Source: an uncultured Clostridia bacterium (GTDB taxonomy: Bacteria; Bacillota; Clostridia; Oscillospirales; Butyricicoccaceae). Taken from it: a stretch of 7,721 bases of DNA. Numbering within the stretch: the first letter of the stretch is position 1; each line of letters begins with the position of its first letter. A model generated the notes under the pieces. It did not search any database, was not told the DNA's origin, and saw nothing but the letters and a program-made list of their open reading frames with translations. The translations under genes and the position numbers were made by a program. Location: the NCBI GenBank assembly GCA_910589115.1, contig CAJUSB010000138.1, forward strand, positions 1 to 7,721. The letters run 5' to 3'. Shown piece by piece: positions 1-4,612 of this stretch.

Positions 1-4
1 ATCG

Positions 5-883
5 TCATTGACAGATTATGCCTTTGAGGCAAATACCAATCGTGTTATATATAGTTTGATGCCTGATATCCTCACTTTCGAGCGCATCCATAATGCTAAC
101 AAGTGTGTCAGGCTGGAAATAATGCGGGTCAGCGTCTTCTTTTTTAGGGGGCGTTGCATGTGCAGCTGGGTTATAGGGGATCAGCATTTCTTTTTCTGCT
201 TGAGAAAATACAATGGAAATAAAGCCGTGAAACTTTCTTATTGTCTCTTGAGAGAGGGTTTTTTCATTGCATTCAACTTGAAATAGATCTTTTGTTTTCT
301 TCCCGAGAAAATCCGCAATATATTCAGCTTTTTTCAGGCTGATATATTCACTCCTGCAAAGCCTTGTTACCATTGTATGTGAAATGCCAGGTTCCCTTGC
401 AAATGCTCCATGTGACATTTTCCGCTTTTCTGGCAAATCATGGAAATCAACTATAGGCCTTGCCATATCACCTGTTTTTCTGGTTTCAGGTTTCGCGAGT
501 TCCCGATAAAAATTATTAAGGTGCTGCGGTCGAATATCCTGTAGTTTCATGTAACCAAAAGCCGAGACAATCCGCTCCATAAAATATTCATGCATTGAAA
601 GAGTGGTTTTTGCTCCCCCGCTATGTTCCTTTAGACGGATAACGTACCAAGCGTATTCCTCAAAAGTTTGGTCAGCGTTCAGATGGTAACCAAGTTCGAT
701 TTCCTTTTCAAACTCCACTGCCGCCTGTTTCGCGGCTTTCTCGGCCTGCTTCGCGGTCAGACCTTCGGGCGGGGTAAAGGTCTTATAATGCCGTTTCTGC
801 TTCCCCTGCGCATTCCGCCCGGTCATAACTGTGATCTTGTACGCCGTCCCGGTCTTGCCCTTGATCTTCCTAATACTTGCCAT
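5..883 (-). CDS. int: Tyrosine recombinase (integrase), N-terminal part, catalytic domain missing
   Basis: This is the DNA-binding part of a phage-type site-specific integrase. Residues 1-66 look like an arm-type binding domain (basic, MASIRKIKGKTG start, Lys/Gln-rich helix). Residues about 73-245 are the SAM-like core-binding domain, interrupted by a Cro/XRE-like helix-turn-helix at about 156-202 (MSHGAFAREPGISHTMVTRL), an arrangement I associate with clostridial integrases. The frame closes with TGA at 5-7, just where box I (TGLRRGE, catalytic Arg) should appear; the last residues, ICLKGIICQ, look like a degraded version of it. Family members are roughly 400 aa, so this 292-aa product should be catalytically dead alone. 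The start is fixed by AAGGAGA seven bases before ATG. The missing catalytic half has a same-strand counterpart at 7285-7707. Family assignment is confident; whether the gene is decayed or cut at the window edge is open. Confidence 0.9.
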   Translation of the reverse strand: MASIRKIKGKTGTAYKITVMTGRNAQGKQKRHYKTFTPPEGLTAKQAEKAAKQAAVEFEKEIELGYHLNADQTFEEYAWYVIRLKEHSGGAKTTLSMHEYFMERIVSAFGYMKLQDIRPQHLNNFYRELAKPETRKTGDMARPIVDFHDLPEKRKMSHGAFAREPGISHTMVTRLCRSEYISLKKAEYIADFLGKKTKDLFQVECNEKTLSQETIRKFHGFISIVFSQAEKEMLIPYNPAAHATPPKKEDADPHYFQPDTLVSIMDALESEDIRHQTIYNTIGICLKGIICQ

Positions 884-895
884 TAAATCATCTCC

Positions 896-924
896 TTGCG
901 TTCTTCTGATCCCTGTGGTATAAT
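896..924 (+). promoter_or_regulatory. Possible rightward promoter inside the int leader
   Basis: TTGCGT at 896-901 and a perfect TATAAT at 919-924 are separated by 17 bases. A transcript starting near 931 would be antisense to the int leader and to the 45-aa gene, and would contain the AGGCTCCC/GGGAGCCT hairpin at 966-1000. No plus-strand gene follows until 1365. It could make a small antisense RNA or be a chance match. Confidence 0.3.
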
Positions 925-1000
925 GGGGGCCAGATGGCAGGCTCTAGCCCCCGTCTTGTGTTGTTAGGCTCCCTATTGGTTTGCTAGGCCGGGGGAGCCT
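925..1000 (-). promoter_or_regulatory. Structured leader of int: two hairpins with competing pairings
   Basis: On the minus strand, between the 45-aa gene and int, the RNA would contain four complementary segments: AGGCTCCC(CCG) at 1000-990, GGGAGCCT at 973-966, CGGGGGCT at 953-946 (followed by AGCCT at 943-939), and GGCCCCC at 931-925. Pairing 1:2 and 3:4 gives two hairpins. Pairing 1:3 (AGGCT with AGCCT, CCCCCG with CGGGGG, across a four-base bulge) is an exclusive alternative. Only ATTATA follows the last stem, so it is a poor intrinsic terminator. The pairings are seen directly; control of int expression is inference. Confidence 0.4.
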
Positions 1001-1006
1001 ATTCTA

Positions 1007-1144
1007 TTACTTGCCGGTCGTTTTCGCGTCCCGGACGATCTGCGCGGATTCCTCTGGGGTCTTGGCCGCTGCTTCAATCAGCCTTGCCAGCGTTTCCAGC
1101 ATCGAATCATATTGCGCATTTGTCATGCTCATATTTTCGGCCAT
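1007..1144 (-). CDS. Small 45-aa hypothetical protein upstream of int
   Basis: A 46-codon frame begins with ATG at 1144, preceded by GGAGG with eight bases spacing, and ends with TAA at 1007. The product starts MAENMSMTNAQYDSMLETL and ends ARDAKTTGK-like with the motif TPEESAQIVRDAK. It is mostly helical, without Cys, transmembrane segments or signal peptide. It sits 123 bp upstream of int on the same strand, behind the leftward promoter of the divergent control region, so it is probably co-transcribed with int. I recall similar short 'TPEEA..IVR' proteins near integrases of clostridial elements, but no function is known to me. A role helping or regulating recombination would be a guess from position. 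Confidence 0.7.
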   Translation of the reverse strand: MAENMSMTNAQYDSMLETLARLIEAAAKTPEESAQIVRDAKTTGK

Positions 1145-1196
1145 CCTTTCTACCTCCTGCCTGATGTACTCGCTTGGGTGTTTCTCCCTTGCTGTG

Positions 1197-1230
1197 ATTA
1201 TATTATACTATATCTGCGCAGATATTTCTA
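1197..1230 (-). promoter_or_regulatory. Leftward promoter for the 45-aa gene and int
   Basis: On the minus strand TAGAAA (1225-1230) and TATAAT (1202-1207) are 17 bases apart, with a second overlapping TATAAT at 1197-1202. Operator 1 (1210-1225) fills the spacer, so a bound repressor would block this promoter. The motifs are visible; promoter activity is inferred. Confidence 0.55.
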
Positions 1231-1291
1231 TTAGCAATTACAACATATCTACACAGATATATTTGTTTATTTTCTATATATACACAGATAG
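1210..1291. promoter_or_regulatory. Three tandem palindromic operators between divergent promoters
   Basis: Three 16-bp related sites: ATATCTGCGCAGATAT at 1210-1225 (perfect palindrome), ATATCTACACAGATAT at 1245-1260, and ATATATACACAGATAG at 1276-1291. Starts are 35 and 31 bp apart, about three helical turns, so the sites face roughly the same side of the DNA. Site 1 lies in the spacer of the leftward promoter and site 3 overlaps the -35 of the rightward promoter. The ribbon-helix-helix protein encoded just downstream is the obvious candidate ligand, by proximity and because such proteins commonly bind short tandem palindromes and autoregulate. The ligand is inferred. Confidence 0.7.
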
Positions 1292-1307
1292 ACATTTGTG
1301 CTATAAT
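1279..1307 (+). promoter_or_regulatory. Rightward promoter for the ribbon-helix-helix operon
   Basis: TATACA at 1279-1284 and a perfect TATAAT at 1302-1307 are separated by 17 bases. Operator 3 overlaps the -35 hexamer. The 5' leader to the ATG at 1365 would be about 50 bases and contains the strong site AAAAGGAGG. Confidence 0.6.
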
Positions 1308-1364
1308 TATGGCATGATGGAGAAGGTGTAATCTAAAATAAGTGACCAACAAAAGGAGGATACT

Positions 1365-1805
1365 ATGCCAGCATCTAAAGCACAACAGAAAGCAGTAAAT
1401 AAATATATGGCTGCTAATTACGACAGAATCAATCTAACAGTTCCCAAAGGTGAAAAAGAAATCGTGCAGGCCCACGCCGCCGCCATTGGCGAAAGCGTCA
1501 ACGGCTTTATAGGCCGAGCCATTAAGGAAACAATCGCCCGTGACGGCGCAGAGAAGCCCGCAGATGCATCAGGCAGTGCTACCGCCACCCCTGTATCCAT
1601 TGGCGCAGAAAGCACCGTGCAAGCCATCTCTGCGCCCATATTGCCGTCCGAGCAAATGAAGCAGGTCAAGGCGCATATTGCAAAGACCGGGGAGGATACG
1701 GATGCATTCATTGAACGTGCAGTAAACGAACAAATCAACCGGGACAGTATGGCCTTTAAGCTGGGGGTAAATCCTGCAAAGAAGGGAGGCGTTACAAATG
1801 ACTGA
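1365..1805 (+). CDS. Ribbon-helix-helix (Arc/CopG-like) DNA-binding regulator with a second RHH-like repeat
   Basis: Residues about 18-60 form a typical ribbon-helix-helix: a basic lead-in (MPASKAQQKAVNKYMAANYD), a short strand RINLTVP, helix A (KGEKEIVQAHAAAIG) and helix B (SVNGFIGRAIKETIARD). After an Ala/Ser/Thr-rich linker (61-92), residues 95-127 repeat the two helices (EQMKQVKAHIAKTGEDTDAFIERAVNEQINRD) but without an obvious DNA-contacting strand, so the second copy may serve oligomerisation. The ATG follows AAAAGGAGGATACT. It is the first gene rightward of the divergent control region and its 3' end overlaps the next gene by eight bases. Inferred role: repressor of its own promoter and of the int promoter, through the three upstream operators. 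The fold is confident, the target is not. Confidence 0.85.
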   Translation: MPASKAQQKAVNKYMAANYDRINLTVPKGEKEIVQAHAAAIGESVNGFIGRAIKETIARDGAEKPADASGSATATPVSIGAESTVQAISAPILPSEQMKQVKAHIAKTGEDTDAFIERAVNEQINRDSMAFKLGVNPAKKGGVTND

Positions 1806-1920
1806 TAAGCAATTTGACAAGATCATGAAAATGATTCGCATGGTTCTTGACGGATGCAAGGACTTGGAAGAGGCAAAGCAAAAAGTCGATGAGCTGATGG
1901 ACGATAAGAAAGCCGAATAA
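1798..1920 (+). CDS. Small 40-aa helical protein co-expressed with the RHH regulator
   Basis: ATG at 1798 follows GGGAGG by eight bases and overlaps the last eight bases of the RHH gene (ATGACTGA), a coupled arrangement. The product runs MTDKQFDKIMKMIRMVLDG then CKDLEEAKQKVDELMDDKKAE: acidic/basic amphipathic helices, one Cys, no known domain. It is followed six bases later by a strong terminator, so it closes the two-gene rightward operon. Similar short MTDKQFDKII-type proteins occur in clostridial mobile elements to my recollection. A role as partner or modulator of the RHH protein is suggested only by coupling. Confidence 0.75.
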   Translation: MTDKQFDKIMKMIRMVLDGCKDLEEAKQKVDELMDDKKAE

Positions 1921-1925
1921 AAAAC

Positions 1926-1960
1926 ACGGGTTCCCTGTTTTATTGGGAACCCGTTTTAAT
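1926..1960 (+). terminator. Intrinsic terminator after the RHH operon, possibly bidirectional
   Basis: Arms ACGGGTTCCC (1926-1935) and GGGAACCCGT (1945-1954) form a perfect 10-bp stem with a nine-base loop, followed by TTTTAAT. The other strand also shows a T-rich tract (TGTTTTTTATT) after the stem, so it could also stop the long leftward operon that converges from 2104. Confidence 0.9.
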
Positions 1961-2103
1961 ATGCATCTGTAGTTTTCCATAGCCCAAATAACTGAAACTT
2001 AGGTTTTTCCCTAGTTTTTCCTATCCGGCTCTGACAAATCGTTACTTTTTGTTACGAAACAAAAGTGCAGCAGAAATTCAGGTTTTCTCAAGGCAACCCG
2101 GCA
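1961..2103. other. Intergenic stretch between convergent operons, no gene seen
   Basis: About 140 bp, AT-rich, with no frame preceded by a ribosome binding site. It holds a weak inverted repeat (CTTTTTGTT/AACAAAAG) around 2046-2067. No other structure recognised. Confidence 0.5.
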
Positions 2104-2430
2104 TCATATTCCAAAAACCTGCTTTAGCCTGTTCAGTAGCTGCATTTCTGCGGTGGTGTCCTTGCCTGGATTCAAGTCTGGATGATATTTCTTCGAGAGT
2201 ACCTTGTAAAATTGCTTTAACATAGCGGTTTCATCTGCACTGTAGTTACCGGACAATGCAGTGGAGTAACTACCGGAGGCATATTCCTGCCAGGCCTGAC
2301 GGGCTCGGCGGCGTGCCTCCCGCTCGGCTTTTTGACGGTTTTTGTGATCCCTCTGTATCTGCTTCAAATAGGCCTCATTCCGCAGCATACCGAACACATC
2401 AAAGCAGCGGTCATATTCGTCACCATCCAC
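2104..2430 (-). CDS. C-terminal J-domain fragment of the split gene
   Basis: The open stretch after the insertion has only a GTG (2430) as a possible re-start, without a clear ribosome binding site; the native frame extends upstream to about 2472. Residues about 24-50 are a long charged helix (RDHKNRQKAEREARRRARQAW) and 66-108 carry the J-like helices with YKVLSKKYHPDLNPGKD, HPD at 83-85. Probably not translated independently. Confidence 0.6.
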   Translation of the reverse strand: MDGDEYDRCFDVFGMLRNEAYLKQIQRDHKNRQKAEREARRRARQAWQEYASGSYSTALSGNYSADETAMLKQFYKVLSKKYHPDLNPGKDTTAEMQLLNRLKQVFGI

Positions 2431-2472
2431 ACCATACTTTGCGCAAAAATCCGAGCGGGTCTTTATGTGATC

Positions 2473-2767
2473 CCTGAATCCGTGAAACTCAAAAGAAAAC
2501 CATTTTCGATTTCATCCTTCCTTTGTTCGTAAATTCCCCTTGAAATTGCTGAATTATGCGGTATCGTCCAGTCAGAGTTCGGATTTTCGAGCGAGATTAC
2601 TCTTGAATTTCTTCACCCAATGGGTGAAGAAATTCTGTAGCCCTCTCAATGTGAAATTAGAATTTTCAGAGTGTGATAAACTATTATCCGGCGGTTGTAA
2701 ATGCGATCTCAGAACAAAACAGTGCAAAATGTGCATGTGATTTTACGACGAGTTTCACGGATTCAGG
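2473..2767. mobile_element. 295-bp MITE-like non-autonomous transposable element
   Basis: Perfect 18-bp terminal inverted repeats CCTGAATCCGTGAAACTC (2473-2490) and its complement (2750-2767) bound the element, which is flanked by TGATC duplications. No transposase is encoded; the only sizeable frame (2540-2740, plus) has no ribosome binding site or recognisable domain. A perfect palindrome sits at the exact centre. Size, repeats and the interrupted host frame fit a miniature inverted-repeat element mobilised in trans. I cannot name the parent insertion-sequence family from these ends. Confidence 0.85.
2605..2635. repeat. Perfect 31-nt palindrome at the exact centre of the MITE
   Basis: Arms GAATTTCTTCACCCA (2605-2619) and TGGGTGAAGAAATTC (2621-2635) are perfectly complementary around A2620, which is also the midpoint of the 295-bp element. 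It can form a 15-bp cruciform or RNA hairpin. The rest of the two halves is not complementary apart from the terminal repeats. Confidence 0.85.
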
Positions 2768-3213
2768 TGATCGTTTATGATTTGCCGGTGTCTCTTCGCC
2801 GTTTGATATTCCTCGGATTGGTGAAAGTCAGCTTCTAAACGTTCACGCAGCGGGGTCAGCTTGGTTTCTACGAGGTTATAGATCGTGTCGCATTCTATAC
2901 CAAGCTGTTTTGCTGCGGCATCTATAGCGCCGCCTGCGCAATCGATAAGGCTGTATTCTACAATGTCATAATAACTCATGGTTCGGATGGAATACTGTTT
3001 TTTTCGCACCCTGCCGCATTCACGATAACTTTGATGGATGCTGATTTTATAGGCTTCCAGATGAGGACGGTCAAAGCGTTCCCCAGCATACCGATACCGC
3101 CATAATGGCGGTTTGCCGTTTATGCTCCAACTGTCCCGCTCGGCCACAAGCTCACGGTAAGCCCCGTACTGATTCGGCTTTTTTAATTGTACCTGCTGTA
3201 TCACACAAAACAT
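2755..3213 (-). CDS. N-terminal fragment of the split J-domain protein (152 aa)
   Basis: Starts at ATG 3213 behind AAAAAGGAG with a six-base spacer. The native sequence runs to Asp-His near 2772; the last residues, LNP and the TGA at 2755, are supplied by the insertion's terminal repeat. Features: MFCVIQQVQLKKPN start, a YKISIHQSYRECGRVRKKQ basic block and a predicted helical tail (LEADFHQSEEYQTAKRHRQI). The N-terminal domain is complete, so a truncated product could still be made. Confidence 0.8.
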   Translation of the reverse strand: MFCVIQQVQLKKPNQYGAYRELVAERDSWSINGKPPLWRYRYAGERFDRPHLEAYKISIHQSYRECGRVRKKQYSIRTMSYYDIVEYSLIDCAGGAIDAAAKQLGIECDTIYNLVETKLTPLRERLEADFHQSEEYQTAKRHRQIINDHLNP

Positions 3214-3228
3214 ACTGATACTCCTTTT

Positions 3229-3262
3229 TGTAGTTACTGCGAGCGGGTGCGCGGTAACTACA
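3229..3262. repeat. Hairpin between nuclease gene and J-protein gene
   Basis: TGTAGTTAC (3229-3237) pairs with GTAACTACA (3254-3262) around a GC-rich 16-base loop. It covers the TAG stop of the nuclease gene and ends just before the AAAAAGGAG of the J-protein gene. On the minus strand no T-run follows, so it is not a terminator for that strand; TTTTAT follows on the plus strand. It may tune translation or RNA stability between the two genes. Confidence 0.45.
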
Positions 3263-3587
3263 TTTTATCAATCGCTGCTTTATACAGCTGTATCCAATCT
3301 GTAAGCCCCATAGAGACTACCCATCCCTCCCGGCTGCGCCGATGGAACACAGCAGGCAACCCGTCCCCAAAATACTGTGCATCCTCCGCAGCTTGGCGAA
3401 GGGCTGCGTACAGATTAAGATTTTCAACACGTTTGCATTCGATATGGACACCGGGGAGACCTGTCAAATCTGGCACTCCCCCAAAAGACAGAGAACCGCC
3501 GCGCTCCACGGGGTAACCGTGAGCCTGTAAAATGGTTACAAGCTCACGCTCGCCGTTTGCACCCTTGCGCTGGGACGATTTCCCCAT
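3258..3587 (-). CDS. Hjc-like PD-(D/E)XK nuclease (putative Holliday junction resolvase)
   Basis: The 109-aa product contains the core of the PD-(D/E)XK fold as in archaeal-type Hjc resolvases and similar phage proteins: Glu13 in GANGERELVTIL, Asp40 in GGVPDLTG, and Glu50-x-Lys52 in VHIECKR, then a helix (LYAALRQAAEDAQYF) and a late strand. The open frame extends upstream to 3758, but that part overlaps the previous gene in another frame and looks random, so I place the start at ATG 3587, five bases after the stop of the preceding gene, giving MGKSSQRKGANG. No good Shine-Dalgarno is visible, suggesting coupling. Probable role: cutting branched DNA during replication or recombination of the element. 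RusA- or VRR-NUC-type enzymes are the alternatives; the order of motifs favours Hjc-like. Confidence 0.8.
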   Translation of the reverse strand: MGKSSQRKGANGERELVTILQAHGYPVERGGSLSFGGVPDLTGLPGVHIECKRVENLNLYAALRQAAEDAQYFGDGLPAVFHRRSREGWVVSMGLTDWIQLYKAAIDKM

Positions 3588-3591
3588 AGCA

Positions 3592-3810
3592 TTACCCAAC
3601 AGAAACGCCAGTGTATCCCGTCTCATCTTCTGGGAAATCGACTTCACCGAAAGCGTCCATATACATCGGGCACACCTTGCGCTGTTTGTTTTCGTCCTCA
3701 ACCAGTGCAAAACAGACAATAGGTAAGCCGGTTCCGGTGTCTCCTTTGTCATCCACAAAAAGTGCCTCCATATTTCCGGATGCGGGAATAATCTGTAAAA
3801 TTTTAGTCAT
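3592..3810 (-). CDS. Conserved hypothetical protein, 72 aa
   Basis: The frame is open from 3900, but the start chosen is ATG 3810, eight bases after GGAGG and overlapping the preceding gene's stop by eight bases (ATGACTAA). The product begins MTKILQIIPASGNMEALFV and contains a strand-rich region GLPIVCFALVEDENKQRKVCPMY and an acidic end (GEVDFPEDETGYTGVSVG). It resembles short 'ILQIIPA...PVVCWALVED' proteins I associate with clostridial prophages, with no known function. Two Cys; no transmembrane segment. It sits between a Cys-rich microprotein and the nuclease in the leftward operon. Confidence 0.75.
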   Translation of the reverse strand: MTKILQIIPASGNMEALFVDDKGDTGTGLPIVCFALVEDENKQRKVCPMYMDAFGEVDFPEDETGYTGVSVG

Positions 3811-3943
3811 TTGAAAGCCCTCCATGTAAATTTTCCAGCACCTCCACAATCGAAAGCACTGCACATTGATTATTTTGATGGTCATAGAAGCCGCATTCAT
3901 CCCGGCAAAAATCTTTAATCATCGGACAAATTTCTTTTCGCAT
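3803..3943 (-). CDS. Cys-rich 46-aa microprotein, putative metal-binding
   Basis: ATG at 3943 follows GGAGG with six bases spacing and the frame closes with TAA at 3803. The product is MRKEICPMIKDFCRDECGFY then DHQNNQCAVLSIVEVLENLHGGLSND. Four cysteines are spaced C-x6-C-x3-C-x9-C (residues 6, 13, 17, 27), followed by a short helix; this suggests a small zinc or iron-sulphur site. I recall related 'CPFI..KCI...C.F(W/Y)...QCAIL' short proteins in clostridial phages. It overlaps the end of the 105-aa gene (stop at 3915) and the start of the 72-aa gene, in different frames, so the three are translationally linked. It is short enough to be missed by automatic calling. Confidence 0.75.
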   Translation of the reverse strand: MRKEICPMIKDFCRDECGFYDHQNNQCAVLSIVEVLENLHGGLSND

Positions 3944-4232
3944 ATAGTTCCTCCAAATAAATTAAACTTAACGCTTTGATTTCCGGCTTGAACCGCTGCA
4001 AGTCTTCACGGCTCCACGAGCCAATAAACGAATCGATCAATTCCCGCCGGGAGAGTTTACCCATTTCTCCATAGTTCAGCACCAGACCTTTCAGGTAAGA
4101 CGCATTCGCTTTGGACAGAGTACCCCGCCTGTGCAGTTCATAAAGCCGCTGCATCATGTAATACTGTGCCCGCCCGAGCGGGTCAGGGGGCGGCGGTTCG
4201 CCCTTAAACGCAGCTCGGGCAAGAGCATCCAT
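3915..4232 (-). CDS. Conserved hypothetical protein, 105 aa, helical
   Basis: Starts at ATG 4232 and ends at 3915. Residues 1-20 are Pro-rich (FKGEPPPPDPLGRAQ); the rest is helical and charged (YYMMQRLYELHRRGTLSKAN, then LKGLVLNYGEMGKLSRRELIDSF). No catalytic motif, Cys or membrane segment. I recognise the 'MMQRLYELHRRG.LSK' type from clostridial phage replication regions but know no function. Unusually, no Shine-Dalgarno lies near its start; the good one (AAAGGAGA) is about 20 bases upstream and belongs to a 15-codon frame that overlaps its start. First sizeable gene downstream of the putative origin. Confidence 0.7.
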   Translation of the reverse strand: MDALARAAFKGEPPPPDPLGRAQYYMMQRLYELHRRGTLSKANASYLKGLVLNYGEMGKLSRRELIDSFIGSWSREDLQRFKPEIKALSLIYLEELYAKRNLSDD

Positions 4233-4251
4233 AACAAATCATCTGCGGCAT
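4204..4251 (-). CDS. Possible 15-codon Cys-rich leader ORF
   Basis: ATG at 4251 follows AAAGGAGA with six bases spacing and the frame ends TAA at 4204, encoding MPQMICYGCSCPSCV with four Cys (CxxCxCxxC). It spans the start of the 105-aa gene in another frame. The well-placed ribosome site makes translation likely; it may be a regulatory leader, a microprotein, or just a loading site for coupled translation of the 105-aa gene. Confidence 0.4.
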   Translation of the reverse strand: MPQMICYGCSCPSCV

Positions 4252-4535
4252 CACATTCTCCTTTCCTGTATGCGTTGACGCATCCTTATCCAAACCCCGC
4301 ATGACAAAAATGACAATAATGACAAAAACCATAACACCATTTTCACGCAACTTTCAAGGGCGTTTTCACACTGTATTTTCACTTTTCAAGGTTTTTTACA
4401 ATTTCTTTTTGTCATCCCTGACTACATGACAGAAATGACAAAATTGCGCTGAATTTATTTTTGTCATTTTCGCCATTTATTGTCATGACTGCAACATCGT
4501 TTTATTCGGGTTTGGAAATTCACATTTTTGGATCG
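4252..4535. other. Non-coding AT-rich stretch, putative replication origin
   Basis: No gene is visible in these 284 bp between the helicase-like gene and the 105-aa gene. It is AT-rich and packed with short repeats: TGACA/TGTCA iterons (eight here, three more inside the adjacent coding end), three TTTTCAC copies (4340, 4363, 4376) and two CTTTCAAGG-like copies (4351, 4382). Its position next to a primase and a helicase-like gene, the repeats and the base composition are those of an iteron-type origin. Origin function is inferred. Confidence 0.6.
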
Positions 4536-4612
4536 TTATACGCGTTTTAGCGCCGGGTTTAGTTCTATTTTTTCGGTCGGTCTGCCTTTTGTCATTTTTG
4601 TCATTTTTGTCA
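4302..4612. repeat. Array of 11 TGACAAAAA-type iterons in both orientations
   Basis: Plus-strand TGACA starts at 4302, 4311, 4320, 4427 and 4436; the complement TGTCA starts at 4410, 4462, 4481, 4590, 4599 and 4608. Copies within a cluster are exactly 9 bp apart (consensus TGACAAAAA). The triplet at 4302-4328 and the triplet at 4587-4612 are near-perfect inverted copies bracketing the rest. About 0.6 such pentamers would be expected by chance over 311 bp. Confidence 0.85.

Larger units (their letters stand above)
2468..2772. repeat. 5-bp target-site duplication TGATC flanking the insertion
   Basis: TGATC occurs at 2468-2472 immediately before the left inverted repeat and at 2768-2772 immediately after the right one. 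Deleting the insertion and one copy restores the J-protein frame, which supports this as a true duplication. A 6-bp reading (GTGATC) is also possible because the last base of the right repeat is G. Confidence 0.85.
2104..3213 (-). pseudogene. J-domain mobile-element protein, split by a MITE-like insertion
   Basis: The frame 3213 to 2755 and the frame ending at 2104 are two halves of one gene. Removing 2473-2767 plus one copy of the 5-bp repeat TGATC joins them exactly in frame (..RQIINDH-IKTRSDFCAKYGVDGDEYDRCFDVFG..), restoring 269 codons. The architecture matches a family I know from clostridial prophages and integrative elements: an N-terminal MFCVIQ..LKKPN domain of unknown function and a C-terminal J-domain-like helix pair with the HPD tripeptide. 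J domains normally stimulate Hsp70/DnaK ATPase; a link to host DnaK in element replication is plausible but unproven. In this copy the insertion places a stop after 152 codons, so the J domain is lost unless re-initiated from within. It is the last gene of the leftward operon. Confidence 0.85.

Noticed and set aside
981..1331. 116-codon plus-strand frame across the divergent control region
   Set aside because: No ribosome site; it runs antisense to the 45-aa gene and through the operators, with a hydrophobic shadow composition.
2046..2067. CTTTTTGTT/AACAAAAG inverted repeat as terminator of the leftward operon
   Set aside because: Stem is AT-only and imperfect; the strong hairpin at 1926-1954 is a better terminator.
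2540..2740. 66-codon plus-strand frame inside the MITE, Cys-rich at its end
   Set aside because: No ribosome binding site, crosses the central palindrome, and is too short to be a transposase.
3588..3758. Upstream extension of the nuclease gene to 166 aa
   Set aside because: This part is the out-of-frame shadow of the 72-aa gene, which has its own strong ribosome site; the nuclease fold starts after ATG 3587.
3811..3900. Upstream extension of the 72-aa gene to 102 aa
   Set aside because: It overlaps the Cys-rich microprotein out of frame, and GGAGG is placed correctly for ATG 3810.
4302..4612. CRISPR array
   Set aside because: Repeats are only 9 bp with no unique spacers of constant length, occur in both orientations and enter a coding gene.
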